Source of the DNA: Nitrososphaerota archaeon
GTDB taxonomy: Archaea; Thermoproteota; Nitrososphaeria; Nitrososphaerales; Gagatemarchaeaceae
Length of the DNA stretch: 64,000 nt
Assembly: GCA_028867035.1 (NCBI GenBank)
Contig: JAGWHB010000002.1
Location: 24,852-88,851 of the forward strand
Direction of reading: 5' to 3'
This document shows, in pieces, positions 25,434-34,449 of the stretch (the stretch's first letter is position 1; each line of letters starts with the position of its first letter). A model generated the notes under the pieces. The model was not told where the DNA came from and searched no databases. It saw nothing but the letters and a program-made list of their open reading frames with translations. The position numbers and the translations under genes are program-made.

Positions 25434-26087
25434 CTAGTAGGAGGTGCCCTCAGATGATGTAGCCTCGGCGGACGGAAGGGTTGCCGGGATTTCTGGGAAC
25501 TTCTCGCGCATGCGAGTCTCCGCCACGGCGGAGGCCTCTGCAAGGATCTTCTCTGCGTCCTCGTTGGCCGCTTCAAAGTTCAGCGAGTACCCACCGACAG
25601 TCCCTGCGTCTACCAGGATGCTACTTAGCAGTCCAGAGATCTCACCGATCTCGCTCTCCGCCTCCGGCAGCACGCCCACCAAGCCTTGCTTGACGTTGCG
25701 TATCACTGCCATCGCCGGGGTCAGGGTGACGACGATGTCGCCCAGTTCCGTGATCGTGTTGAGTCTGAGCACTATCTGTTCTAGGGCCAGTTTCGCTTGC
25801 GTGACCATCTTGTTCATCTTTCTGATCTCGGCAAGCTCGTTGGCGAAGACAGACGCGTGCTGTGTGTCGTGTTTCTGTAGAGAGCTTACGACCTTTGCGA
25901 AGATCGAGTTATCCCTCTCTCTGAGTTTGGTCGATGTGGAGTCGAGTTTTGCGACTTGGACTTGGATTTGTCGGACTGCGAGGTCGAGTCTCGGCTTCAG
26001 GGGTCCGGGGTTCTTTACTGAATCCCTTACCCGGTTGCCGATGCTCTGGCTGTTTTGCTTTTCCCATTTACCTGCAAACGCACTCAT
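25434..26087 (-). CDS. Second ESCRT-III-like protein (CdvB paralog, short form)
   Basis: The product is 217 residues from ATG 26087. The Snf7-like core aligns by eye with CdvB: PLKPRLDLAVRQIQVQVAKL, HASVFANELAEIRKMNKM and ALEQIVLRLNTITELGDIVV. The chain ends in a short acidic, Pro/Ser-rich tail (FPEIPATLPSAEA) and lacks the winged-helix region of the larger CdvB. The FPEIPATLP stretch is a possible MIM for CdvC. Such short paralogs (CdvB1/B2-like) take part in constriction or vesicle release. A TATA-like GGTATCAAATC lies about 30-40 nt upstream. A LAGLIDADG gene is directly upstream on the same strand. Confidence 0.88.
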   Translation of the reverse strand: MSAFAGKWEKQNSQSIGNRVRDSVKNPGPLKPRLDLAVRQIQVQVAKLDSTSTKLRERDNSIFAKVVSSLQKHDTQHASVFANELAEIRKMNKMVTQAKLALEQIVLRLNTITELGDIVVTLTPAMAVIRNVKQGLVGVLPEAESEIGEISGLLSSILVDAGTVGGYSLNFEAANEDAEKILAEASAVAETRMREKFPEIPATLPSAEATSSEGTSY

Positions 26088-26162
26088 TGTAGGTGAGCAT
26101 GATACTTGATTTGATACCTTAGTGGAGAGATGTAGAATTATCTTCACCTTTCAGTTAAATAT

Positions 26163-26570
26163 TCATTTTCGAGGCGGGCCTTTCTTCTTTCTCGGCCGGT
26201 CGATGAAGGCGATGACGGTGTGGATCTGATCAATTTTTCTTTGGTTCAGGACGTGGGGGTATACGTGAACGAGGAATCGCCGTTGGCTGTTCAGGCGTTG
26301 GATCAACAGTATGTGTCCTCCCTTCGAAGCGTTTTCGATGTATGAATGTATGTTCCGCGCGCGCAAGAACCTGTGGATAAGCTCCAACGGTCTCCGTTCG
26401 TACTGCGCGATGTTGACGAAGCTGATTCTTTCGGGTTTCCTCCTGCCCGCCCTCCACCTTGTCGCGATGCCCGCGCTTCCTTCTGTATCGAACCATGCGG
26501 CGACCTCCTTCCAAGTAAGTTTCCTGGGGGCGGCCAGTCTTCTTGGTCGAAGGCCTGCTGGCAACACCAA
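26163..26570 (-). CDS. LAGLIDADG homing endonuclease-like protein, minimal single motif
   Basis: The product is 135 residues with TTG, GTG and TTG start options at 26570, 26567 and 26564. The motif EVAAWFDTEGSAGIAT keeps D-x-E-G. The downstream pattern (SFVNIAQYERRPLELIHRFL, RRFLVHVYPHVLNQRKIDQI) matches the second half of single-motif LAGLIDADG folds. The C-terminus is a very basic RPRKKKGPPRK tail. A TTAATTAG box lies about 25 nt upstream. It is free-standing and lies 75 nt upstream of the ESCRT-III paralog. Confidence 0.75.
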   Translation of the reverse strand: MVLPAGLRPRRLAAPRKLTWKEVAAWFDTEGSAGIATRWRAGRRKPERISFVNIAQYERRPLELIHRFLRARNIHSYIENASKGGHILLIQRLNSQRRFLVHVYPHVLNQRKIDQIHTVIAFIDRPRKKKGPPRK

Positions 26571-26651
26571 TCTGTTCGGAGAAACTAATTAACACCCCAG
26601 GTAGGGTTTCGCTAGTCTTTAGAACGACGGAAGTTTGCTCAGGTACTGCCC

Positions 26652-27341
26652 ATGGTTGCCGTAGCCGTGATCTCGGACGTACATGCCAACCTGGAAGCAC
26701 TCGAGGCTGTGCTGGAGGAGGTTGGAGGGATGGAGCTCTACTGCCTGGGGGACCTCGTCGACTACGGAGCGGAGCCCAACGAGGTCATAGAGGAGCTGCG
26801 GCTCAGGGGAACGAAGTGCGTCCTCGGCAACCACGACGTGGCTGCGATAACCGGGGACACCTCGCAGTTCAATGCGAGGGCCGCCATGTCCTCCCAATGG
26901 ACGGGGCGCAGGCTGACCGGGGACAGCATCGGTTTCATCGAGGGGCTCCCGAGCGAGCTGCGGCTCACCCTCGGCGAGGTCGGCGTTTATTTCACCCACG
27001 GGAGCCCGGACGACAGGCTGTGGGAGTACGTCGACCCTCGGACCCACACGGACCTGTTCGGCTACTACCTGGACAAGGTGGACGCCCAGGTGATCGGCCT
27101 GGGCCACACGCACGTCCCCTACGTTTGGAGGGAGGCAGGCAGGGCCGTGTTCAACCCCGGGTCGGTCGGGCAGCCGAGGGACGGAGACAGGAGGGCGGCC
27201 TATGCTCTGTTGTCCGCCGAAGGGGGCGAGGTCGAGGTCGAGATCCGCAGGGTCGAGTACGACTACGCGAAGGCCGCCGGGAAGATCAGGGGGGCGGGGC
27301 TCCCGGAGCGGTTCGCTGTCAGACTGGAGGAGGGAACCTAA
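26652..27341 (+). CDS. Calcineurin-like metallophosphoesterase (YfcE/MJ0936-type)
   Basis: The product is 229 residues. All dinuclear metal motifs are present: ISDVHANLEAL (D-x-H), LGDLVDYG (GD), LGNHD (GNHD), FTHGS and GHTH. The length and motif order fit the YfcE/MJ0936 branch of archaeal and bacterial phosphodiesterases; the physiological substrate is unknown. The C-terminal about 40 residues after FNPGSVGQPRDGD are the usual closing strand and helix. It lies upstream of ileS on the same strand with a 183-nt gap to the first usable ileS start. Confidence 0.88.
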   Translation: MVAVAVISDVHANLEALEAVLEEVGGMELYCLGDLVDYGAEPNEVIEELRLRGTKCVLGNHDVAAITGDTSQFNARAAMSSQWTGRRLTGDSIGFIEGLPSELRLTLGEVGVYFTHGSPDDRLWEYVDPRTHTDLFGYYLDKVDAQVIGLGHTHVPYVWREAGRAVFNPGSVGQPRDGDRRAAYALLSAEGGEVEVEIRRVEYDYAKAAGKIRGAGLPERFAVRLEEGT

Positions 27342-27524
27342 AATAATCCCCTCCCTGACGCACTGACGGCAAGAGTGGTTTGAAAATTAGCCCGACGTCC
27401 TAGAAAGCCCCGAACCCTCAGCCAAGACTACGACTGGAAGAAGCTGGAAGCCAAGGTCAGGAGGTTCTATGGTTCTCCCTCGGTCAGGCGCCAGATAGCG
27501 AAGGCGGTCGCCGGGAGCAAGCCC

Positions 27525-30500
27525 GTGGGGTATGTCGAGGGCCCCCCGACGCTGAACAACCAGCCGCACGTCGGCCATGTGAGGGGGAGGATGATGAAGG
27601 ACCTGTGGTACAGGTACAGGACCCTCGAGGGGGAGAACATAGTGTTCAGGGGGGGATGGGACACGCAGGGCCTTCCGGTGGAGCTTCAGGCGGAGAAGGA
27701 GCTGGGCCTCTCCGGGAACAAGTGGGAGGACCTCCAGAAGGTGGGGGTCGACAAGCTCGTCGCCGAGTGCAAGCTGATCATCGGGAAGTACAAGCGGGAC
27801 TGGGAGGAGGCGGACGACCTCCTCGGCCTGATGATCGACCACGACAGGGCCTACATGACGTACAGGGACGATTACATCGAAAGGGAGTGGACGTACCTCG
27901 AGACAGCGTGGAAGAAGGGTCTCCTCGGTGAGGGGTTCAAGGTGGTCCCCTACTGCCCGGAGTGCCAGACGGCCCTCAGTGCGGGGGAGGTGTCGCTCGG
28001 AGGGTACGAGAAGCTCGAGGACCCGAGCCTCTACTACAAGGCCAGGACCGAGGGCGGTTCGTACCTCGTCCTCTGGACAACGATGCCGTTCACGGTGGTC
28101 ACAGACGAGCTGGTGGGGGTCAAGCCTGACTCGGACTACGAGTATGTCGCCGTCGGGGACGAGGTCTGGGTAGTCCAGGCCGGGAGGAAGGAGGCGCTTG
28201 CGAAGGAGCTCGGGGTCCAGTTCGGGGAGGTGAAGAAGCGGGTCAAGGGGAAGGAACTGGAGGGGCTGAAGTACGAGCACCCCCTGCTCGACCTGATACC
28301 CGGGCTCCAGAAGCCGGAGTTCGAGGGGAAGGTCCACCGTGTGGTGGCCGAAGACTACGTCGACGTCACCACGGGGACGGGCCTCGTCCACATGTCCCCG
28401 GCCAACGGGGAGGAGGACTTCGCTGTGGCCACGAGGCGCGGCCTCCCTGTGTTCGCGCCCTTCGACGACAGGGTGAGGTTCACAGCCGAGGCGGGGAAGT
28501 TCGCGGGCCTGTTCGCCAGGGACGCGGACGCTGTGGTGGTTGAAGCGCTCAGGGGGAGGGGGGCCCTGGTGAGCGAGGGGAAGTTAGTCCACGACTATCC
28601 CATATGCTGGAGGTCAGACGACAGGCTCGTGTGGCTCGCCCGCCGGGAGTACTTCTACTGGGTCGACAAGATACGGCGTGACGTCGTGAAGGCGGCGGAG
28701 AAGGTCGAATATTTCTTCGACGGGCCGAGGAACAGGTTCCTGGCAGGGCTGGCAGAGTCCCCTCCATGGTGCGTGACGAGGGAGAGGATCTGGGGGACAC
28801 CGCTCCCGATATGGTCCTGCGAGAAGTGCGGGGAGAAGACAGGGGCTTTCTCCAGGAAGGCCATAGTCGCCCGGGCGCTGGAGCTCCCGGACGGGCCGAA
28901 ATTCGAGCTCCACAGGCCGTGGATGGACAGGGTGGTCCTGAAGTGCGAGAAGTGCGGGGGGAGGGCCCTAAGGGAGCCCTTCGTCCTCGACACCTGGCAC
29001 AACAGCGGGTCAGCGCCTTACTCGTCGTTCACCGACAAGGAGTACGATAGTCTCGTGCCCGTGGGGTTCCTGACGGAGGGGATCGACCAGACGAGGGGGT
29101 GGGCGTACACACTGCTGCTGCTCAACGTGATACGCAACGGAAGGCCCATCGCCCCGTACAGGATGTTCCTCTTCCAGGGCCACGTGCTAGACGAGAAAGG
29201 GCAGAAGATGAGCAAGAGCCTTGGGAACGGGATGGAGGGGCTCGACCTCCTTCGGAACAACTCCGTGGACGTCGCCAGGTTCTACGTGCTGGCGAAGGCG
29301 TCCCCTGAAGATTCCATCAACTTCGACCTGAAGGAGATGTCAGGGAGGGCATACCAGGTGTTGAATACTCTCTACCACCTTCACCTCTACCTCCAGCAGA
29401 ACGGGGCCGTCGACGGGTACAAACCCAGGGGCAACACTGTCGCCTGGGCGTCGAAGAGGAAGCTCCTCACCCTGGTGGACAGGTGGATGCTCCAGAAGCT
29501 GGCTGCCGCCGAGAGGGCGGCGGTCGAGGGGTACGGATCCGGGAAGTTCAACGAGGCAGCGAAGGCGCTGGAGGAGCTAGTGATCACGCATCTGAGCCAG
29601 ACGTACGTCAGGCTGGTCAGGAGCGAGCTCTGGAAGGACGACCCGAAGGAGAGGCAGAGGCGGCTGGCGATATACGCGGTCCTGGGGCATGCGCTGAAGT
29701 CCGCCGACGAGCTGCTCCACCCGGTGGCTCCCTTCGCCACGGAGTTCCTCTATCAGGAGGTCTTCGCTGTGAGGAAGTGGGGGGCACCGCTTCTCGCGAG
29801 GGGATGGAGGAAGGAAAGGGGGGGAGGTTCACCCGCGGCAGAGGCGGCGGTGGACTTTGCTCTTCTGGCCGAGGAGGCGTGCAACTCGGCGAGGACGAGG
29901 GCGAAGCTGAAGCGGAGGTGGCCCCTGCGTTCGGCGGAGGTACTTGTCCAGCCTTCCACGTTGGAGGTGGCAAGGAGGGCGAGGGGGACGATCTCGCTGC
30001 TCTGCAACGTCAAGAGGGTAGAGGCCTCGTCGGCGGCTTCGAAGTTCCCGGCGACATTCGCGCTCAGGCCCAACACGTCGAGGATAGGGGCGCTTTTCAA
30101 AGAGAGGACGAGGGATGTGCTGGGCGCTCTGAGGCCTCTGGAGGGAGGGGAGGCGCTCCGGGCTTACTGGCGCGGGATGCCTTTGAAGGCAGGGACGGCC
30201 GAAGTCCCCCTGTCGGCTTTAGAGCTCGTGACCACGCCTCGCGAAGGCTATGAGGTCGCGGAGAAGTCAGGCGTCTTCGTCGCCATAGGGAAGGAGAGGG
30301 ACAGCAGGCTCGTCGCCGAGGGCCTTGTGAGGGACCTTGCCAGGCGGCTCCAGGCGCTCAGGAAGGAGAAGGGGTTCGTGCCGACGGCGATGCTGAGGTC
30401 CGCGGGGGTCGCGGGCCTCGAAGAGGAGGACCTCGCGCTTGTGGCCCCGCTGGCAGAACAGATGGCTTACCTCGTCAGGGTGAGGCAGGTGCATCTGAGC

Positions 30501-30575
30501 AAGGAGAAGCCGGTACAGAAGGGGTGGTCCGAGGCGGAGCTCGACGGGAAGCCGGTCTATCTGAAGGTCGGCTAG
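27525..30575 (+). CDS. ileS: Isoleucyl-tRNA synthetase; N-terminal extension lacks a standard start codon
   Basis: A class I synthetase of at least 1,016 residues. It shows the HIGH-type motif PHVGH, the editing domain (GTGLVHMSPANGEEDF, TTMPFTVVTDE), the KMSKS loop (GQKMSKSLGNG) and anticodon-binding and zinc-ribbon-like cysteine pairs. GTG 27525 is the first standard start. The frame is open back to 27384 and reads LSQDYDWKKLEAKVRRFYG, the normal IleRS N-terminus, but no ATG, GTG or TTG exists there. A TATA-like GAAAATTA at 27382-27389 predicts initiation near 27410. Either a non-standard start codon is used, there is a sequence error, or the shorter form is made. The stop overlaps the convergent gtrA-like gene by 4 nt. 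Confidence 0.93.
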   Translation: MGYVEGPPTLNNQPHVGHVRGRMMKDLWYRYRTLEGENIVFRGGWDTQGLPVELQAEKELGLSGNKWEDLQKVGVDKLVAECKLIIGKYKRDWEEADDLLGLMIDHDRAYMTYRDDYIEREWTYLETAWKKGLLGEGFKVVPYCPECQTALSAGEVSLGGYEKLEDPSLYYKARTEGGSYLVLWTTMPFTVVTDELVGVKPDSDYEYVAVGDEVWVVQAGRKEALAKELGVQFGEVKKRVKGKELEGLKYEHPLLDLIPGLQKPEFEGKVHRVVAEDYVDVTTGTGLVHMSPANGEEDFAVATRRGLPVFAPFDDRVRFTAEAGKFAGLFARDADAVVVEALRGRGALVSEGKLVHDYPICWRSDDRLVWLARREYFYWVDKIRRDVVKAAEKVEYFFDGPRNRFLAGLAESPPWCVTRERIWGTPLPIWSCEKCGEKTGAFSRKAIVARALELPDGPKFELHRPWMDRVVLKCEKCGGRALREPFVLDTWHNSGSAPYSSFTDKEYDSLVPVGFLTEGIDQTRGWAYTLLLLNVIRNGRPIAPYRMFLFQGHVLDEKGQKMSKSLGNGMEGLDLLRNNSVDVARFYVLAKASPEDSINFDLKEMSGRAYQVLNTLYHLHLYLQQNGAVDGYKPRGNTVAWASKRKLLTLVDRWMLQKLAAAERAAVEGYGSGKFNEAAKALEELVITHLSQTYVRLVRSELWKDDPKERQRRLAIYAVLGHALKSADELLHPVAPFATEFLYQEVFAVRKWGAPLLARGWRKERGGGSPAAEAAVDFALLAEEACNSARTRAKLKRRWPLRSAEVLVQPSTLEVARRARGTISLLCNVKRVEASSAASKFPATFALRPNTSRIGALFKERTRDVLGALRPLEGGEALRAYWRGMPLKAGTAEVPLSALELVTTPREGYEVAEKSGVFVAIGKERDSRLVAEGLVRDLARRLQALRKEKGFVPTAMLRSAGVAGLEEEDLALVAPLAEQMAYLVRVRQVHLSKEKPVQKGWSEAELDGKPVYLKVG

Positions 30576-31003
30576 ACGGGGACCACGGACTCTTCTTCCT
30601 TCTTTATCCAGGCGAAATTGACGCTCAGCCAGTACCGGAGGAGGAAGGCGGCGCCTATGCCGATAAGGTTCGACAGCGCGTAGGGTATCCCCAGGTAGGT
30701 GGTGGCTGCGAAGAGGATCGCCAGGTTAGCCACCAGCCCGATTATCATCAGACCGTTGAACTTCAGGAGCCTGGTGACTATGTGCCCGTGGCGCCTGTCA
30801 TGGAACGTCCAGAAGTCGTTGAGGACGAAGTTCGAGATGATAGAGATCTCGATCGATATGGCGTCGGCGTAGACGTAGTAGAAGCCCTCGAAGACAAGCC
30901 CCAGCAGAATGCCTTCGTTGACGATGACCCCCACAAGGCCGACGACGTTGAACTTGATGAAATGCCGCCAATAGTGGAGGGTGAGGATCCCGTGAAGGTC
31001 CAA
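30572..31003 (-). CDS. GtrA-family membrane protein
   Basis: The product is 143 residues from TTG 31003 with four TM helices. FIKFNVVGLVGVIVNEGILL, the ISNFVLNDFWTFHDRR loop and LLRYWLSVNFAWIKK are typical GtrA features. GtrA proteins are thought to flip or assist transfer of polyprenyl-linked sugars across the membrane during surface polysaccharide synthesis. No glycosyltransferase partner is adjacent. Family assignment good; substrate unknown. Confidence 0.85.
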   Translation of the reverse strand: MDLHGILTLHYWRHFIKFNVVGLVGVIVNEGILLGLVFEGFYYVYADAISIEISIISNFVLNDFWTFHDRRHGHIVTRLLKFNGLMIIGLVANLAILFAATTYLGIPYALSNLIGIGAAFLLRYWLSVNFAWIKKEEESVVPV

Positions 31004-31031
31004 TTATTCGGAGCCGCCGATTTGCCCTATT

Positions 31032-32039
31032 TTAACGGGTTCGCGTTTCGGCGTAGTCTGACAACGAAGATTGGTACGCGGCGAGCGGCCTGGCGGAGAA
31101 CCCCATCCTCCTCAGGTCCTGGGCGAACTCTGCGGCGAAGCCGTGTACGGTGTACACTACCTCCGGTGACACCGCCTGCACCAGCTTGACCAGCTCCTGG
31201 TAGTCGCAGTGGTCGCTAAGGGGGAACGAGTAGTCGGCCCCCATGGTGTACCTGTACCCCGAGCCCAGGGCCCAGCCGCTGAAGGCAACCAAGACTGCCC
31301 CGTACTCTTTCTTCAGGTGGGCCATCAGCCTGCTCCGCCCGCTCGACATCGGGCTCACCATCACCCAGGGCCCGCGGGGGAGCCTCTCGTGTTTCTTCGA
31401 GGGGTCGTAGGTGGGCCCGGGCTTCAATTGGACCCCGTGCTCCACGTGGATCTTGTTCATGGCGGCCACGCTTTCGTGATAGATGATAGGCTCCCAGCTC
31501 GAGAAGAAGTAGGAGAGGAGCTGAGCCTTGCCGAGGGGGTATCCCATCAGGACCACGGGGGTCCCGCGGTCGAAGGCCGAAGCGATGAGCGCGTTGACGT
31601 CCTTCACCAGCTTGGCCGTCGAAGGGAAGACGTACTCAGGGCTGCCATAGGTCGTCTCCATCACGAGTATCCTGGCCTGGCGGGTGCGGCACTTGCCGAG
31701 GAAGGCCCTCGCCCTCCCCGACGCGTCCCCGGTGTAGTAGACCTCGTCTTCTATCCTGATGGCGCGGGAGCCGAGGATGTGCCCCGAGTCGAGGAGCTCG
31801 ACGCCTTCGACGGCCTCCATCGGGTCCCCCAGCTCGTAGCCGCGGGCGCGCGCCAGTTCGCATGTGACCGGAGACGCGATGATGCGCTCGCTCTTCGAGG
31901 GACTGTGCATGTGGTCGATGTGCGCGTGGGAGACGAATGTGTAATCGGCGCGGACGTGGGAGTGCGGGTCGAGGGCGTATCGCTTCTGCCCCAGCTCGAC
32001 CTGGATGCCGCCGTTGGCGGTGACGGATGCGCCCCCCAA
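31032..32039 (-). CDS. Metallo-beta-lactamase/beta-CASP-like nuclease (SNM1/CPSF-related)
   Basis: The product is about 335 residues. The metallo-beta-lactamase motif SHAHIDHMHS (H-x-H-x-D-H) is followed by DSGHILGS, YTGDASG and, after an inserted cap region, MVSPMSSG and LSDHCDYQELV, ending with VVYTVHGF. This matches archaeal RNA/DNA-processing nucleases annotated as mRNA 3'-end processing factor-like or SNM1-like exonucleases. A CTTAAAAG box at about 32066-32073 places the start at TTG 32039 rather than the open GTG 32075. Whether RNA or DNA is cut cannot be told. Confidence 0.78.
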   Translation of the reverse strand: MGGASVTANGGIQVELGQKRYALDPHSHVRADYTFVSHAHIDHMHSPSKSERIIASPVTCELARARGYELGDPMEAVEGVELLDSGHILGSRAIRIEDEVYYTGDASGRARAFLGKCRTRQARILVMETTYGSPEYVFPSTAKLVKDVNALIASAFDRGTPVVLMGYPLGKAQLLSYFFSSWEPIIYHESVAAMNKIHVEHGVQLKPGPTYDPSKKHERLPRGPWVMVSPMSSGRSRLMAHLKKEYGAVLVAFSGWALGSGYRYTMGADYSFPLSDHCDYQELVKLVQAVSPEVVYTVHGFAAEFAQDLRRMGFSARPLAAYQSSLSDYAETRTR

Positions 32040-32067
32040 GATGAGGGCCAGTTTCCTGCGGGCACTT

Positions 32068-34377
32068 TTAAGCACTCGACACGCGATACGCTTTCCATCC
32101 GTTCGCTTCGAGGCTCGCTTCGAAGCTCATAGTGGGGAACACCCGGAGGCTGCCTGTCTTCGACCATGTTCCTTTCGCAGGGTCGTACTCCTCGAGGGGG
32201 GTGCTTAGGCGCTTGGACAGCTCGGCCGCCCTCGGCTGGAAGCTCACCGTGAATCGAATTTGCGAGGCCAGCGAGGTACCCAGGCATATCACCTGGCCGG
32301 GGCCGTGGAAGGACAGCCCGTAGACGCCTTTCAACGGGACATCGAGCCTCATTGCCTTCGCGAATTTCGAGCCGGACTTATCTATTCTCCCCCCCACGTA
32401 GAAGACCTGGGCCTTCCCGGATCCCCGTCCTAGGAAGACAGACAGGGGTTCTCCTGCCCACAAATCCGAAACCAGGAGCCAGCCCAGGCCCGACGACGCG
32501 GCCGGGGAGAAGGTGGGTTTGTCCGTGCCGCCGGAGAGGCCCAGCTCTCCCACGAGCATTGCCTCGACGAACCTGGCTGCTGCCACGGGGTCTGACCCAT
32601 CGCCGTGGTCGATGGAGCCGTCGACGTCCACCCACATTGGGAATTCGCCCGGCGAACCCCCCAGCTTCAGAGCGTCGTCCACGACGAGGCGGGACACCCT
32701 GGCCAGCGCCAGGCTGCCGATCCCCCCGAGTCCTCCTCTGTAGCACAAAATCGCATGTGCGAGCGCGGCGCGGGTCCAGAGGCCGCCCAGCTGCCCTTCC
32801 CCATAGGAGCCGTTGAAGTACACCTGGTTGGTGGTCGGAACGCACCTCGGGCCGTAGCGGGTGTCGAAGTCCTTCTCGAGGAGCCTGTGGGCACAGGCCT
32901 GCTCTGCGGAGGCCATGAATTGGTGCCTGTAGGCGGCGACGGCCATGTCAACCGTCTCGTCGTTCCTGAGCCGGCCGGAAGAGTCCCTGCATAGTGAAAT
33001 GAAGCCTCTTTCGTCGAGCAGTTTCTTCCTGACGTGCTCCGATATCATCGCAGAGCGCTCGCGGAACTTTCCAGAGTCCTCGGTCTTCGACATCATACGT
33101 GCGACTCCGGAGGCGCCGTCGAGGGCCTCGGCGGCGGCGAGCGATACCTCGGGGATCTCCCCCGTCGGATACCCGCGCCCCAGGTTTCTTCGCCAGCCCT
33201 GGGGGAGGCTCGGGTCCGTCTGGACGCCGAAATCCTTCGAAACGGCCATGAGAGAGCCGGCGAGCTTTTTGATTGACGGGTAGGTTGCTCTGGCCAGCTT
33301 CTTGTCCTGGGAGGACGCGAGGTAGGCGCAGGCCGCTTGGAGGAAGACAGCAGTTTCAAGGACCCCTGGCTTCGAAGGATCCAGAGAATGTGGAAGGGAG
33401 CCGTCCTTGCGGATGAGGTCCCTGGTGCGGGAGATGGTCTGCCATGCGAGCTGGGGGTCGACGTAGGCGAGGGCCCTCAACGCCTCGTAACTGTCAAGGG
33501 AGTCGTCGGCGTAGGCCCCTCCAGGTATCGCTGCCAGTGCCCACGCCGCTGCCTCTGACACGGTGGCTTCGGAGCACGCGATGGTAGGGCCTGGGGCGGT
33601 GACCCGCCTTTCTCCCGCTTGCAGGCGGCGGAAGTCGGACAGCACGTCCTCGAGTTTCTCCGGGTTGTAAAGGGAAGCGAAGCTGAACTCCCTCGACTCC
33701 CCGACAGCCAACTCCAGTTCGTGCATGGCGAGGACTAGCACCTGTCCTGACATGCCGGCGGTCGCTTCAGGGAGCTCACCGGTGGAGAGTATCTCCGAGG
33801 CCCTGGTGCGGCTGGTCGTCATGTAGAACTTCGACGGAGACGGGACAGCACCCGCCACTCTGGCCGACGGCGGGTCGGAGACTTCGTCCATGGCGACATG
33901 GCTCTCCCTGTTGAATGCGTTGACCCCGAGGGAGCCCCAGCCGGTCGAGGAGCCAGCGAAGTGTGCCGCCGTCGGGTCGAGGAGCTCGATTATTCGCAGT
34001 CTGATGGGGACCTGGCCTACGTTCCTGGCCTTGATCTTCCTGATCAGCCCAACCGACCTGCCTGCGTAGAACTCGACAGACTGGGACACCTCGACGTCGA
34101 ACACCCTGCCGGCGAACCCCACGTGTCGGGGGCTCACCCTGACCCCCCAGTCAGGCCTCTGCGCGTGCACGACTATGCCCGCCTGGACCTTGTAGAACCA
34201 CACCTGCTCTCTACCGAACAGGGCCCGCTTCTCCTTAAGGGACTCCAGGGCCCGGACGGCTCCGTCGGGGTCGACGGCGAGCCTGCACCCCTGTGCCTGC
34301 AGAAAGATGGAGCGCTTCAGGTCAGAAGATCTGAACCCCTGAGCCTTCGCAGGCAGGGACACAGCTGTCGCTGTCAT
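32068..34377 (-). CDS. Six-hairpin glycosidase-like protein (GH15/amylo-alpha-1,6-glucosidase-type fold)
   Basis: The product is 769 residues, no signal peptide. Residues about 1-270 form a beta-sandwich-like domain (GVRVSPRHVGFAGRVFDVEV, RLRIIELLDPTAAH). Residues about 280-640 show repeated helix pairs (DSLDSYEALRALAYVDPQLA, ETAVFLQAACAYLASS, WTRAALAHAILCYRGGL) of an (alpha/alpha)6 barrel. Acidic residues in DETVDMAVAA and the EFPMWVDVDGSID loop could be catalytic, but I cannot assign a general acid and base. The C-terminal about 100 residues are a further beta domain. Its substrate is probably a glucan or other saccharide. Family level is an inference from architecture. Confidence 0.6.
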   Translation of the reverse strand: MTATAVSLPAKAQGFRSSDLKRSIFLQAQGCRLAVDPDGAVRALESLKEKRALFGREQVWFYKVQAGIVVHAQRPDWGVRVSPRHVGFAGRVFDVEVSQSVEFYAGRSVGLIRKIKARNVGQVPIRLRIIELLDPTAAHFAGSSTGWGSLGVNAFNRESHVAMDEVSDPPSARVAGAVPSPSKFYMTTSRTRASEILSTGELPEATAGMSGQVLVLAMHELELAVGESREFSFASLYNPEKLEDVLSDFRRLQAGERRVTAPGPTIACSEATVSEAAAWALAAIPGGAYADDSLDSYEALRALAYVDPQLAWQTISRTRDLIRKDGSLPHSLDPSKPGVLETAVFLQAACAYLASSQDKKLARATYPSIKKLAGSLMAVSKDFGVQTDPSLPQGWRRNLGRGYPTGEIPEVSLAAAEALDGASGVARMMSKTEDSGKFRERSAMISEHVRKKLLDERGFISLCRDSSGRLRNDETVDMAVAAYRHQFMASAEQACAHRLLEKDFDTRYGPRCVPTTNQVYFNGSYGEGQLGGLWTRAALAHAILCYRGGLGGIGSLALARVSRLVVDDALKLGGSPGEFPMWVDVDGSIDHGDGSDPVAAARFVEAMLVGELGLSGGTDKPTFSPAASSGLGWLLVSDLWAGEPLSVFLGRGSGKAQVFYVGGRIDKSGSKFAKAMRLDVPLKGVYGLSFHGPGQVICLGTSLASQIRFTVSFQPRAAELSKRLSTPLEEYDPAKGTWSKTGSLRVFPTMSFEASLEANGWKAYRVSSA

Positions 34378-34449
34378 CTGTCAGGGTTGGGAGTAAGACC
34401 GCATAATATCTGAAGGATTCAAGGAACTTGAGCTAGAGCAGTTCTTCCG

